A stretch of DNA of 64,000 nucleotides, from NCBI GenBank assembly GCA_018389105.1, contig JACATO010000039.1, positions 1,072,219 through 1,136,218 on the forward strand, written 5' to 3'. Positions 1 to 11,786 of this stretch are shown here, piece by piece. A program made the translations under genes and the position numbers. The notes beneath the pieces are model-generated. The model saw only the letters and a program-made list of their open reading frames with translations. It was not told the origin of the DNA and searched no databases. This stretch comes from Nautilus pompilius. Lineage: Eukaryota > Mollusca > Cephalopoda > Nautilida > Nautilidae. Position 1 is the first letter of the stretch. Every line of letters begins with the position of its first letter.

Positions 1-1199
1 CAGCAAAGCCATCAAAAAGGTGATTTAATTTAAAACCATCTACTTTCTGCACACCTGGACCATTTCTGAAGAGGCTCCCGCTGAGCCAATGGGGAATGCT
101 TCCTTTTAAAAATAAGTTAACGTTAATACCAAGCAGAAAAACAAAAATGAAAGAGGGAAAACACACTACAGTGCCAATTTTAAAAGCACTGCTAATTTTG
201 TTTTTCTAAGAAAGAATAAATCAACAAAGTCATTTGATTTTGATATGGAGAAAATTTTAGAAATAAAGCATCTGCAGCTGTCCATGAGATGCTGAGAACA
301 CGGGGCTTTTTGTCAAGTGTCATGTACTTTTGTAACTTCTTGTGTTAGTTATTATTTTTTTTTTTTTTGTTTTTATCCTCCCTGAAAATGCCTGGCAATT
401 TGCTCATAAAAACAAATCGTCTCCATTCTTCTCAGGACCGGCAAAATATGGACATCTTTGGTTTGATGCCTGGAAAAGCTAGTGAGAATAAACCAAGCGT
501 GAGGAAGGGCGACTGCAATCACGTGACCACACCAACAAGGAGTTAGCAGATGGTGGCAAAATACGGGCCAGGATTAACACAACCGAACGATTTATCACAG
601 GGGGGGGTCAGAAAATGGGTCTTGTGATTCAAAAAGGATCAGGGAAGATGATAATCAGTTTTATACGGGGAGAGATGAAACGGGAAATGTAGTTCCAGAA
701 AGAGTCTGAGAGGGACAATATTTTTTTTTAAAAAAGGGGGGGGGCTGATGATGGGAGAAACAGCAGTTAACAAAGTTACTGAAATTTTACCGAAAACCAA
801 TCAAAATACCAACAAAACGACTTGCTAAGTCGTAAAAGCCCCCTTCTGGGATATACTGCTCGGGTGTGAGGGGCCCCTTTAAAACTTCGGGATTGTAACT
901 TTAGAAGGGAAACCTGCAGCGCGTGGTCGGGAACTGATTTCTTTGGCCACCCACAGCTGCTAATAACAGGGGTCACCAACCAGATAAGGTTCAGATGTTG
1001 CGTAGATGCGGATAAACGCAACATAACGTGTAAGGGAGCGGGATAAACTACCGACAGGTGTAGGTAATAGTGAAAAAAGGGGGGGGCGGGCGGGGGATGG
1101 GAGGGGGCGACCTCAGAGAGCGTCCGGGTGGTGGTGGTGGTGGAATGGGCGCAAGGCATCCGTCGTCCCCGCCCCCTTAGTAAGTGGAGAGGGAGAGAG
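1..1199. other. Non-coding flank, nothing recognised
   Basis: I see no gene here. The stretch is moderately AT-rich with homopolymer runs (poly-T near 352-368, poly-T next to poly-A and poly-G near 720-744, poly-G near 600 and 1080). A 147-codon minus-strand reading frame (776-1219) is proline/histidine/leucine-rich because it crosses low-complexity G and GGT runs, so I treat it as chance. GC content rises toward 1.1 kb, leading into the promoter-like cluster. Confidence 0.5.
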
Positions 1200-1207
1200 A
1201 GGGGGGG

Positions 1208-1374
1208 GGGTGACGTCACCCACCTGTAATGGTTGTCTTTACAGGTTGTTTTGTTTCCAGTGGGAGCGAGAAACTCCGCACCAGAGCCATTCCTTTACCT
1301 CTGGCGTAGGAGGAGAGGTACTGCGCATGCGTCAGGACCAAAGGCTAAACTTCCGTTTACTTTTAGCCAATCAG
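1208..1374. promoter_or_regulatory. Promoter-like cluster: CRE, NRF1 and CCAAT sites
   Basis: Three well-formed binding motifs lie within 170 bp. A 14-bp perfect palindrome GGGTGACGTCACCC (1208-1221) holds a full cAMP-response element. CTGCGCATGCGTCAG (1321-1335) matches the NRF1 palindrome with one half degenerate. AGCCAATCAG (1365-1374) matches the NF-Y CCAAT box. This combination is typical of TATA-less, CpG-type promoters of animal housekeeping genes. Sequence on both sides is G/C-rich (1080-1210) then CT-rich (1384-1400). No first exon could be assigned, so direction is unknown. Unlike the other TGACGTCA sites in the window, this CRE is not part of a minisatellite. Confidence 0.5.
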
Positions 1375-1640
1375 CCCGTGTGACTCTCTCTCTCTCCCCC
1401 CCACCCACCAACTTGTTTTATATACAGGAACAACAATAACAATAATAACAAATAATAACATAGCAGCCCACCCCACAAACTGAAACAGGTTTGCAATTAA
1501 TAAAGAAAACCTATACTATTCACAGACAAATTTAAATAATACAAATCTTTAGTATATATATATATATAATTATCTCCCTTACACCAGTAAGCTAAATGAT
1601 TTTTAAAAATTTAAGCCGAATACTATTACTAGTAAATAGT

Positions 1641-1649
1641 ATAATAATA

Positions 1650-1685
<36 letters not shown>
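1641..1685. repeat. (AAT)n microsatellite
   Basis: Imperfect AAT trinucleotide repeat, slightly interrupted at its left end. It makes a run of isoleucines in an otherwise meaningless minus-strand frame. Confidence 0.9.
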
Positions 1686-3130
1686 TAATCATTAAGGAGG
1701 CAAAGTAATTTTTTAGGGAGATTCCACTTGAATACGACGAATGTAATAAATAGTAGCAGATATTTTCTTCTCAAGTCAGCTGACTGCAGTAATCGATCGC
1801 CATCAGAAACTCTCTTTCCAGGTCGATTTTGTAATGGCAACGAATATCTGATGTCACAAAACCTGGAACTCTCAAATCTCAGAGTAGCCCAACATTCAGA
1901 AACATGTAGAAATGCTTAAGTGACATCCTGAAAAGATGCACAACGACAATAGCAGGCTTTTGTGTACAACAGTTGTCCAGATATTAGAGCTGGATTTTTT
2001 TTTTTTCCCAGAAGATGGCGCTAAAGTTCGAAGAGCTCATCTATTTAGTTACTACCGTCTTCTTTTCATCTGAAAGAAGAAAAGACGAAGATTAAGAAAT
2101 TGCTGTGGAAGACGCTGGAGTGCCGTTCCATCAAATGATGCATTTTGCAGACTGAACTCAGACGAACTTAACTCATAACGACTCTGCTCGGTCGCCATAT
2201 TTGTTCGCCTTTTTGACTTCCTGTTTCTTAGGTCAGGATCCAGCACATAAAACAGGATTCGAGGATGCGACATCACCTCCCCTCTTTCCTCGGATAGATA
2301 CTTTCCTACAGTTACAGCAATGTCGCCTGTACATTACACTAATTCATACAGATTCGCCTTTCAACAACAAAGATCTCACAAAAATACTTCACTCTCGCAC
2401 AATCACGCACGCGTGATTTCGGCTTTTCCACAACATCAGATCGAACCGGGCTACACACCGATTACGGCGCTTTGACAACTTAGAAAACAAGCTCACATCG
2501 TTATAGCAAAGTACTGATAATAATACTTGGGGACAGAATCATCAGAGCAAATTTTTTTTTTTTGGAGTCATGCTCGATTACCCGCCATGCCCCTCCCACC
2601 CCTGGCGGGCGCTTGAACGACTACCACGTTTCCGGTCCCGCTGACAGCCGTACATGATGAAGCACTGAACGTAGTCGAGAGATTGGTTGCCTTGTCTTGC
2701 CTTATTAATGCCCCGGGTCTGCAGCTTCGACGATCGTCGGCGTACAGTCTCTTTCTACCTTGTTTACGGTTCGGTTTAACGGTATTTCGCAGAGTTCTGC
2801 TTCATGGGTAGTAAATGTCTTGGGTGTGGGTTATAACTGGTAACCTGTGAGGTCCAGGAACACTTGTCCCATGAACCACGATGTCATCAGATGTATTCTC
2901 GACGCCGAGCTCCCAACCAACCAAAGTCTTTTGTAACGACAGAGTCCGCTGTGCGCCGTGACGTCTAGTGGTCTGTGTCCCAGCCCTGCTTAGTGATAAT
3001 AGACCAATGAATATCTCTCATCCGTTCATATCTCTGTAACACCCGATTTTTTATTTTTAAAGAACAGTCAACGACCGGATTTACAGCTCGAAGATGATCT
3101 ATATCCATTAATTCGAGCACTTTCTGTTTT
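1686..3130. other. Non-coding stretch, nothing firmly recognised
   Basis: No supported gene. Short frames of 63-74 codons on both strands show no recognisable domain. A YY1-like core (AAGATGGCGCTAA, about 2013) and a GC-richer patch at 2580-2760 are the only regulatory-looking signals, both weak. Confidence 0.4.
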
Positions 3131-3134
3131 ACCA

Positions 3135-3187
3135 TCTCTCTCTCTCTCTCTCCTCTCTCGTCTCGTCTCTCTCTCTCTCTCATCCTA

Positions 3188-3227
<40 letters not shown>
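3135..3227. repeat. CT-rich microsatellite
   Basis: Almost pure (CT)n with a few TCGTCTC and CATC interruptions, and no TGACGTCA core. It lies just beyond the 3' side of the first hAT transposase remnant. Confidence 0.9.
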
Positions 3228-3230
<3 letters not shown>

Positions 3231-3378
3231 ATTGCCTGTCCATCTTCACTTTGTCAAAGTCTTTCTTACTTTCCATTTTGAACGCACAGTATATTTTGTC
3301 GGACTCATCAGTCTTTCAGTGACACACCTACTTATTTCCATCGCCATCCTCTTCGCTTTTCATTTGGTTTCAGTTACG

Positions 3379-5083
3379 TCACAAACTGCTCAACAGTTTT
3401 TCTTTTGTTTTGGCCTGTTTTTCTACATAAACGTCTTTGATAGGTTTCGTTGTTTGCCGCAACTTAATGTTAAAGCTGACCATCTTCAAAGCATGGTTTG
3501 ACAATTCGGGAAAACTCTTCCTTGGTAGGTAGAGCTTGTAAAAGTCAAAGAGCGGCACGTCGCGGAATTTTGCTCTCATTTCAGTGCTACACTGAAGATC
3601 AGGAAGCTCCATTTGAACTCTGGAGGTGCACTTTCAGCACTGACATCGAAAAGAATGGAAAAGATGTTGAAGGTATCCTCGCATCTTCTGAAATCTTGAA
3701 AATGGAAGTGAAATTTATCTTTCCATCGTCGAATCTCTTCTGCATATTTTGCAGAATCATCTGGATTCTCCTTCCTCAACGTTTCAAAATGAGCAAGGTT
3801 ATTAGAGCGAAGGTGTGATTCCCACAGCGACAGCTTGGATTCAGACGCCTTGATCTTGTCAAACATGGCGTGGACGAGCTGATCCTTTCCTTGGAGCCTC
3901 GGATTCAGTTCATTAAGATCCTGAGTAAGGTCGACCAAAAACGCGAAATCGCCCATCCACTCACGATCGCCAAATTCCTTCACTGGCTTCCCCTTCATAT
4001 CTAAGAAGAGTTCATATTCTTCCTTCAAATCATAAACTCGCTTGAGCATCTGACCGTGGCTTAGCCATCGCATTTCAGCATAATAAACTGCATCTCCATA
4101 ATCAGATGCCATGCCACTCAGCAACTCTCTGAAATGGCGATGATTCAATCCATTTGATCTGATGAAATTCACGAGCTTCACAATAACTGCAACAAAATTT
4201 TCCATCCCCAGAGATTTTGCACATAAGTGCTCTTGATGCAACAAACAGTGAAACAAAATTAACTCACGACCAGTCAGAGCCTTAGTTTCTTGAGAGATGA
4301 GAGTTATCAAGCCGTTGTTCTTTCCAACCATTGATGGGGCCCCATCAGTTGCAATGCCACTCAACCTCTCTAAAGGTAGCCCCAACCGCTTCAGTACTTT
4401 CATAAACTCTTCTTTCAAACCAGCACCGGTTGTTGTGCCCATCATTCCCACCATACCTACTAACTCCTCGGTTATGTTAAATTCAACATCAATGCCTCGA
4501 ATGAAGACAACCAGTTGAGCTACATGGAACACGTCAGTGCTCTCGTCCAATGCTATGGAAAACCACTTGAAAGTTGATGCTCTGCATTTCAGGATGTCTT
4601 CAATGTTCTTGTCATCAACCCTCCTACCCATATTAAACCTTGACAGGCTAATTTTTAAAATAATAGCCTTCTTCTCAGGAAATGCTACATCAGCTACAGT
4701 TTCAAGGCATTCCTTCACCATCTCGCCATCATCAAAGGGCTTCATACGTTTTGCCAGGATTTTGGAGACCAAATAACCGGCACGCACCGAAACGTCTTCA
4801 TCAGCAGTGCCTTTCTTGAAGACATTTTGTTGGCCTGCAAGACGTTTTTCAAATTCCCGACCTTATCTTTCCGCATCTGGCCCCGAAGGGTACAGTTTTT
4901 TGATGCATGCTTTGTATCATAATGTCTTCTGACATTATATTCTTTAAGGACAGCCACAGATTCATTGCAAATTAAGCATACTGCAGTCTCTTTAACACCG
5001 GTGAAGAAACGCTCTGAGGTCCACCTGTCGCTGAATTTGCGTGATTCATCCTCTACTTTTCGCTTTTCCTTCTCTGAGGCCAT
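3379..5083 (-). pseudogene. hAT transposase remnant, GTF2IRD2/ZBED5-like
   Basis: Decayed DNA transposase of the hAT superfamily, of the kind annotated as GTF2I repeat domain-containing protein 2-like or ZBED5-like. The likely start is the methionine at 5083 (MASEKEKRK). A BED-type zinc finger follows with intact C-x2-C and H-x4-H (CLICNESVAVLKEY, then RRHYDTKH). The frame shifts near 4855-4870, where the reading GNLKNVL replaces the better-fitting REFEKRLA. A 403-codon frame (4787-3576) then carries the RNase H-like core: LDES near residue 81, TDGAPSM near 147, and the hAT RW pair near 240. A second frameshift near 3612-3620 moves the reading into MELPDLQCS...ELSNHALKMVS. After that the sequence stops matching the family, and the C-terminal hATC dimerisation block is not found. 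Only two lesions in about 1.6 kb suggest a fairly recent copy. I found no terminal repeats. Confidence 0.8.
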
Positions 5084-5351
5084 GTCTGATGGTCTGAAAA
5101 ATCCCAACATGTGCACACGAATCTGCTACAGGTGATGATACACCATATCGTCATTCTCCTAGCTGCGGAAACCTAACGCAACGTTGCCGGTTGTTGGTGC
5201 CCAAGTTGGCCTAGAGCTGAGCTGGCTAGTGCGCGTCCGTCCTGAATCCCTGTCTAGTTCTTGCCGCGTGCTACTCGAAGGCGTTGAGGTCCGAGTCTTT
5301 TAGCTGTCAGTGTAGCAATTTCAGATTACCCCCGCTTCACCTTACCCTCCC

Positions 5352-5423
5352 CCCCTCGGAAACTTCAAATCGCGTTCAGATTACCGGGAGGTAGGATGAA
5401 ATCGATTTAAAATTTCCGAGGGG
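5352..5423. repeat. Short imperfect palindrome
   Basis: The left arm CCCCTCGGAAACTTCAAATC (from 5352) is the near-complement of the right arm ending in TTTCCGAGGGG (5403-5423), around a 30-bp centre. A related partial copy of the arm edge (TTACCC before, GTAACTTGAAG after) extends the symmetry weakly. It could be a MITE remnant or a hairpin in a promoter region. Confidence 0.6.
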
Positions 5424-5442
5424 TAACTTGAAGTCTTTACAC

Positions 5443-5472
5443 CGCTCCCAATGGCGTTAGCCAATGGGAGCG
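5443..5472. promoter_or_regulatory. Dyad of CCAAT boxes (NF-Y-like)
   Basis: A 30-bp interrupted palindrome holds two CCAAT-type motifs: CCCAATGGC, then GCCAATGGG eight bases on, flanked by CGCTCCC and GGGAGCG. GCCAATGGG is a strong NF-Y consensus. It sits at the left edge of a CpG-rich block and is a plausible core promoter element. No transcript start can be fixed from sequence alone. Confidence 0.4.
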
Positions 5473-6750
5473 CGGCTCGATTGCGTCAGTCCTAGTACGG
5501 TAACAGTTAGAGTTCCGGCTCCCGTCAGGGCGGCGGAGCGACTGGGAGCCGCTGGGGGCCTGTGATGCCACTGACGAGTTACCGCAGAGGCTTGTGACGC
5601 AACGGGAGTGCCTGCCGTGGGAGGTAAATGGCAAATTGTGGTTCACTAGCGAATGGGTAGGATCCCGAACTTTACCCCTTTCCCGGGCCTTCACCGCTGT
5701 GGGCTTTGTTTGTCTTTGGTGTCCGTGTAGACCTCGTACTCTTCCAGCCACGCTTTGCATCACCCGCCGAAGGATAGCGCATCGTCGGGTGGCGCCGAGT
5801 GATTCCATACCGCGCACATCCGACAGACCCGTCATTTTCGGCGTCAAATCCTCCATCAGACGACTGCTTCATACCGTGACCTTTCCCTCGTCACCGTGAC
5901 CTTTCCCGCCATTCCGAGCCTATCACACGAAACGGGACTCTGGGAGACGAGAGCGGAGACCCGGTTCGGATCGGCGACCCGTCTCCTCTCGCCCCTGAAA
6001 AAAATAGTGGGGTTTCTCCGTAACTCCCGGCCGTACCCTGGTAACCTGCTTGGTGTCCCCCCCCCTCCCACCTCCCCTCTTCTAGCTGTCACACGACTTC
6101 GAAAGTCATGGCGGACGAGGAAGCGATTTAATTATATTCAAAATCTCGGGGGCGAGACAGAGAACCAGGGCGGCTTAAAGAAACCGGCCGAGGTCGCGGG
6201 TAGACAAATCCGAAAAAAAGAAAGTGTGTATTGGAGGGGGGCACAAGTTCTTTCCCTCCCTTAAGTTAATGTACAAACTACAACAACGACGACCGATGCT
6301 TTATTTCCCCAGCCTTGAGTGTCCTGCTCAGACGGACCCCGATTAGCGCCACGAGGGAGAATTCCGTTTCCAATATGGCGCCGTTGCCCGTTGTTCTAGA
6401 TGCGACGCTGTCGAGCCGGTGAACTCTGTTCGGTGGGTGGTGGGGGGGGTGTGTGTGGACGGACCGGCATAAAGAGAGCGCCACCGCCAGTTAAGAACGC
6501 AAGATTCCACATTAAGCACATCCTAAATTTCCAATTTCCACCAGAGCGACTGCTCGTGTCATCTTCCAGCGGGGATTTAAGCCCTAATGATTCGCGCGGC
6601 GTCGATTCTCCCTCGGAACCGACGAGCTGAGGGCGGTTGTCCGGCACGAGGGAGGCAAATGAGTTCGCGCCCAGACGATGGCAACTGAACAACAGCGATA
6701 TTTTACCGCCCCGCCCCGCCGGCGCTCGCGTGACCTAACGCGCAATTCCC

Positions 6751-7371
6751 TATCACTAATAGAACAGAGCCCGGCTCCTTGACAATTCATTAGCGTTGAT
6801 AGATCGCCAAAAGACTTTCTCCAATTCCGCGAGAACCCGCTAACTAGGCTAACGAAACCATCACAGAATTTCCAGCGGAAGGGAAAAAAACACGATCCTG
6901 ACTCCGGCCGAGTTCCATTTTGTTCCAAATTAGGGTATTAAACTACACCGGCTTTCGTTATTCTCTATACCCGTCCGTTCGCGCACTATTGGCCGATCTA
7001 TAATTTTGATTTCTAATTTCTTTTTTTTTTAAAAAGAAATAATATGTTTATTAAGCTACTGGGGGTTCTCTGTTTTCTCGCCAACAGAAATGCATCTGCG
7101 AGCTATCAGAAAGGGCTGGCCTACAGCCCTGATCGCTTTAAGAGTTCTTGCAGTGAGGATTTCCAGTGTCAGCACTGCAATGGTCAAACCTCGTTCTTAC
7201 GTCACGTGAGAATTAAACCGGACCATTTCCCTGTGCGGGGCCAAAACATACGACGTCGACTGTAGCTCGTCTCTACGTTTAACCAGGAATTACTGGTGCT
7301 GTAGAAACAACAGGCGTGTAACGGGACACGTGTAGGTGATAATGGCGCAAAGTGAAAGTAGAATGCGCACG
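6751..7371. other. Non-coding stretch, nothing recognised
   Basis: No gene seen. AT content rises after 6930. The short frames present have no recognisable features. Confidence 0.4.
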
Positions 7372-7713
7372 TCTCTCTCTCTCCTCTCTCTTTCTCTCTG
7401 TAATGAACGTCATCTCTGTGTAATGACGTCATGTCTCTCTCTCTCTGCTCTCTCTCCGTAATGACGCTATATCTTTCGTAATGAGGTTCTCCTCTCTCTC
7501 TCTCTCTCTCATCCTCCTCTCCTCCCTCTCTCTTCCTCTCTCATCTCTCTCCTCTCTCTCGCTCTCTGTGTAATGACGTCTGTCTCTCTCTGTAATGAAC
7601 TCATCTCTGAGTAGTGACGTCATGTCTCTCTCTGTATGAACGCTACGACGCTATATCTCCCTGTAAGAGGTTCTCTCTCTCTCTCTCTCTGTAATGACGT
7701 CATGTCTCTCTCT
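7372..7713 (+). repeat. CT/ATGACGTCAT minisatellite array
   Basis: CT tracts alternate with GTAATGACGTCATG, GTAATGAACGTCATC and GACGCTATATCTTTCGTAA-type blocks. This array shares the GACGCTATATCT block with the arrays at 36.1 kb and 55.7 kb. The centre (7486-7560) has decayed into mixed CT, CTT and CCT. Long open frames here are low-complexity Arg/Glu or Ser/Leu artefacts. Confidence 0.9.
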
Positions 7714-9907
7714 CCTGGTCGGGACTTGTCAATGAGTTTATTGCTCGTGAGGCATCGATCACTAATTATTTGTTGATAATTATGTAAAGTGTCAATATGA
7801 AAGTGGACACATATTAAATACCACTGGCAAAAACGCAGACAATAATAAGTGGATTCGCTTGATGGATTGGTATTGACTCTTCTGAAGTCTGCTAATCATG
7901 CTGTCGGTGCCAGTCGATGATTCCAGAAAGGGAGATTTCTCTAGGGACCGGAGTCTGTTTCAATGCACAAACTCTGCATGTATCCTCCGGGTCTGTTTAC
8001 TCCTTAAGTAGGATGTAGCTTCCGTTTTGACGGTGGTCGTAATATCGGTATATCGCTTGACCAAACTGTGTACCAACACTGGGCTTGAAGTAATCTCTGG
8101 TGTGGGTCGGGTCAGGGTGGGTTAGGGTCCCGCCGCTCAGAAACAGTCGGCCGGAGGTAGAGAAAGTTAAGATTTCGGCAGTCGCTCAAAGCAGCCCTCT
8201 CACCAAGCTGAGATCCCAACGGAAAACCATTTGGGATATTTGCGTTTTCCATATGTTATTTCAGCCAAGAGATTGGGGAACATAAGAAAAATGATCCCAC
8301 ATTCAAGTGCCAGGGAGGGAAGTCTAAGGGGAAATGAGCCTCGTTTGCTCGAGTCTCCTACAACCCACCGTGCGTCTCGCCTCCGGAAGTAGGATACGTC
8401 AGCCATGATGGTTTCGTGCCTGTTCGAAACAAGTAAACGGTGCGTCTGAATGATGCTGCGGCAGACCTGCGCTGTACAACCAACCAACCAGCCAACCACC
8501 CACCAGAGCAACAGCTAGCGAGGATACAGTTAAACGGAGACCCTGACCAAGAGATAGGAGGAGCGAGTGCGTGGTTTGGCTGTGATCGATCTGCATATTT
8601 ATTATCTGTATGACCGATATCTCAAAACAGATTTTTTTTGATTTCCTAATTCCACGGACGGATAGTTAATATTTTAAAAAGCTGACAAGCTTCATGTCCA
8701 TATATATATATATATAATGTCTTTAAGAAAAGTTGATTTGTAATCAGGGATCTCGATTTTCCCATAGACTTTATGATATCTTTGAGCTTTTGAAAAACAA
8801 AATTTAAGCTTTGGAAAGATCAGGTTCGGCAACGATAATGGAAAAGTTGTCAAATTACTTTAGGTTTTCTAATTAGAAACGTCCTAATCTTTATCCGGAA
8901 TACTTCCTACGGACAACTAATCATTCTCTCGGAAGAAAAAAACCCACTATATGCCTAGGTAATTTCTACTGCTTGATTGCGCTCTACACTTTTCAAGTGC
9001 GTACTTTTTAGTATTTTTTAATATTTTTTTTAAAAAATAAATAGTAAAACTAAATCTATGTGTATGGCGGATTTTAATCAGGGCTCCTTCAGGCTGGTGG
9101 ATCTGATGGAGAATGTGGCATAGAAATTCGTACAACAGGTGCGCTTTTGCCGATCGACGGGCACTTGGTCGAAAATCGAAAAACATGTGGATGAACAGCT
9201 ACGATATCATTTAAGACCAAACTTGTGGCATTAATGTTACCGTTTTCGGAAGAAAAAAAAAGGAATCTTTGATTGTCCATCTGTGGTGCTTTTAAAGATC
9301 TTTCTTCTCTCTCTCTCTCTCTCTTTCTTAAAGGATGCAATCTGCGGTCGATTTCTTCATTGCGGCGCGGTCAAAAGAATGGAGTGGACTCAGAAATTAA
9401 ATCGTGAATTTCGAAAGACAAGTTTTTTTTTTTTCTAATATATCAACATCGATTTGACTCTGCAGGTAATATTGTCTGCAGGTGCGTAACGGATCCAGTA
9501 CTGGGATGCATGCATACTTCTTTCCGATTGATTTCCGAACACAAGCTTTCAGGAATCGATCCATTAACGAGCTTCAGAAATTAACCGACTACCGCTATTC
9601 TTCTTCGTCGCTGTGGTTCTTTCACGTGGCCGTACGCCGAAGTCCCGTCGATACGCCGGCTACATTTCCAACAGGCGACCGCTATCGCCTTTCCGCTGCA
9701 GCACAATTGCAATCGACTCCGGAGTAGCAGCTGCTTTTGCGACGTTAATATTCCGTTTTCTTACGAATTCTATAAATATTCACTCGATGAAAGGAACTCG
9801 TAACTTGCAAGAATTAAGAAGGAAATTGATCTGCTTTTAATTCTGAAATCACTTCGCCCACTCTTTGTAATTGCGCGAATTTAAATTACTTTACGGGCCA
9901 GGAAGCG
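7714..9907. other. Non-coding stretch, nothing recognised
   Basis: No supported gene. It contains a short (TA)n at 8699-8716, a short CT tract at 9305-9325 and poly-T runs. A TTAGGG-like pair occurs near 8120. Frames of 60-103 codons show no domain. Confidence 0.4.
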
Positions 9908-10051
9908 ATGGGAGCAGCGCTGTCCGGTCGACTCCCAGTCACGACGCGAAACACGCAGAGAGTCTGGAGGAATATCGCTGCGCTCCGTAGGCTGGTTTTG
10001 GAACTCGGCTCGTCTGCCGTCGACGAGCGAGGTCGATCCGCACCGCCGTGA
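9908..10051 (+). CDS. Possible short ORF, hypothetical
   Basis: An ATG opens 47 codons in a CpG-richer island. The N-terminus MGAALS resembles an N-myristoylation signal (Met-Gly...Ser at position 6), followed by an arginine- and leucine-rich stretch and a stop. No family is recognised. At this length in GC-rich DNA it may be chance or part of an exon; treat as a weak candidate. Confidence 0.12.
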   Translation: MGAALSGRLPVTTRNTQRVWRNIAALRRLVLELGSSAVDERGRSAPP

Positions 10052-10719
10052 AGATGTTCATCATTCTTATCTGTTCACCTTAAGAAGATGGTGCGCAAAT
10101 TACGATATCGATATTCACAAATTAATGCCGGGTTCACGTGGTAGAGAAAAATGATTTTGCAGATGTGTAGCGCCCAGAAGTATTCATTATTTGCTTGTGA
10201 AATATCCGCCTTAGGTGTGAAGGCGCGAGAAAGTGTCAAGGGTCGGCAGGCTTAAAGTCTATTAACATTAAAACTGCGAATAAATAAGAGAAACTTAGCA
10301 AGAACAAGGTAAAAGTTTAGAGCCATCTTTCACCTAAGGGATTAAACTTAAAGTCGCACAAGTAATTAGAGGTCACGCGGGAGAACATTAGAGTTTAAAA
10401 ACAAACGACGATTTAGGAGAAAGGCAAATCTTACTGAAACTGGTGGATAGTAGGGGAAGGAGAAGAAAAGATTTGGTAGTAGTTCTAGTTAATTTTAGTT
10501 AGAAAGGTTGTGATAATTAGTTTAGACCAGTAATAAATGAGACGATTTATCTCTTTGTCTCTTGCGGCAATGCGGAACAGTTGGCGGACAATTATTCAGT
10601 GAATATATCCGAGTGCATGACACCGGGACGTGTACGGTGTAATACGACTTGAGTCCTAGCCAAAGTCCGATCTTTGTGGAAGGCAGTAAAAGTAAAAAAA
10701 GAAAAAAATATAAAACAAA
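10052..10719. other. Non-coding stretch, nothing recognised
   Basis: AT-rich sequence without gene-like frames. No motif stood out. Confidence 0.4.
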
Positions 10720-11155
10720 CAGAGAGATAAAGAAGAGAGGAGATAGAAGAAAAGAGAGAGAGAGAATATAGAGAGAAAAGGAGTAGAGAGAGATGAATTA
10801 CGAGAGAGAGGGATGACGTTTATTACACGAGAGAGGCTATTACAGAAGAGAGAGAGAGAGAGAGAGAAGAGATATATTATGACGTTATTACAGAGAGAGA
10901 GAGAAGAGAGAGAGAGTGACGTTATTACATCACACACAGAGAGAGATGACGTTATTACAAAGAAGAGAGAGAGAGAGAGAAGATGACGTTTACACACAGA
11001 TAGAGAGAGAGATGACGTTATTACAGAGAGAGAGAGAGAGAAGAGAGAGAGATGACGTTTATCACAGAGAGAGAGAGAGATGAGACGTTATTACAGAGAG
11101 AGAGAGAGAGAGAGAGATAGAGAGAGAGGAGAGAGAGAGAGAAGAGAGGAGAGAC
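10720..11155 (-). repeat. GA/ATGACGT minisatellite array
   Basis: GA tracts alternate with GATGACGTTATTACA blocks, the reverse complement of the CT-type arrays with the core partly decayed from TGACGTCAT to TGACGTTAT. Monomers are about 25-40 bp because GA tract length varies. The 113-codon minus frame here is Ser/Leu low complexity, not a gene. Confidence 0.9.
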
Positions 11156-11786
11156 GACTTTATTCGTTTTTAGAAGCTCTTTCTATCGCACCAAGTCGGA
11201 TAGCGTAAGCGTAGGAAATAGGAGAGGGAGAGCACCATTTCTCTGAAGTTCTGAGTGAAGAGAGCTTCTTGAAGTTTCTCTGGTTCTCTGACCCTTGGAA
11301 AGTGCAACTTCAGAAAATAAAAAAAATATATTTTAAAATGTAGGTTTTATAAATAAAAAAACAAGGAAAGTATTTTGGTTTTTTTTAAAAAAATTATCAG
11401 AAAACTTGGAATAACTGACTTAACTATCAGATATAAAAGAAGTCAAAATTGTGCAAAGTTCTTTTAAAGAAATGACATAGCAGAAGCGGTTCAGCAGAGA
11501 TTCTGTTGGCTGTATCCTGGTTTTAAAATTTTACTGTGTAGAAATATTAAAAACAAACAAAGCGCGTTTACTCAGTTGGGGTGTTAGATGTTAAGGGAGT
11601 AAGTGATAAGAGTTTTAAAATTAATTCAGAGATTAGAGAATACGAACACTTAGAGCTATCAACAAGCATTTAGAAATTGTATAGATAATCTTCTCCCTAC
11701 CCCGGAAAAGGTGAAGCTGTATGGAGATTTTTTTCAATATCTAGGAATATTCCTTGTGGTATTGGAGCGAACGCTCCAGTTAAACA

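Larger units (their letters stand above)
5160..6750. promoter_or_regulatory. CpG-rich, promoter-like block
   Basis: Unlike the AT-rich surroundings, this stretch is rich in CG dinucleotides and GC-box-like runs, contains the CCAAT dyad at 5443, and has a YY1-like AATATGGCGCC near 6372. Frames of 66-139 codons occur on both strands (for example 5437-5856 minus and 5896-6264 plus). They are open mainly because GC-rich DNA lacks stop codons, and none shows a domain I recognise. An ATG in good context (AGTCATGGCGG, 6108) opens only seven codons. It may be a CpG-island promoter with non-coding or very short first exons. Confidence 0.4.

Noticed and set aside
776..1219. 147-codon minus-strand ORF
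   Set aside because: Its composition is produced by GGT, poly-G and CT runs; no domain, and it overlaps the promoter-like cluster.
3301..3311. Hammerhead ribozyme core CTGATGAGTCC on the minus strand
   Set aside because: The matching stem (GGAC followed by GAAA) and the rest of the fold are missing downstream.
3498..4776. Plus-strand ORFs of 73-106 codons
   Set aside because: Antisense shadows of the first hAT transposase.
6107..6130. ATGGCGGACGAG start in good Kozak context as first codons of a gene
   Set aside because: The frame stops after seven codons and no splice donor follows before the stop.
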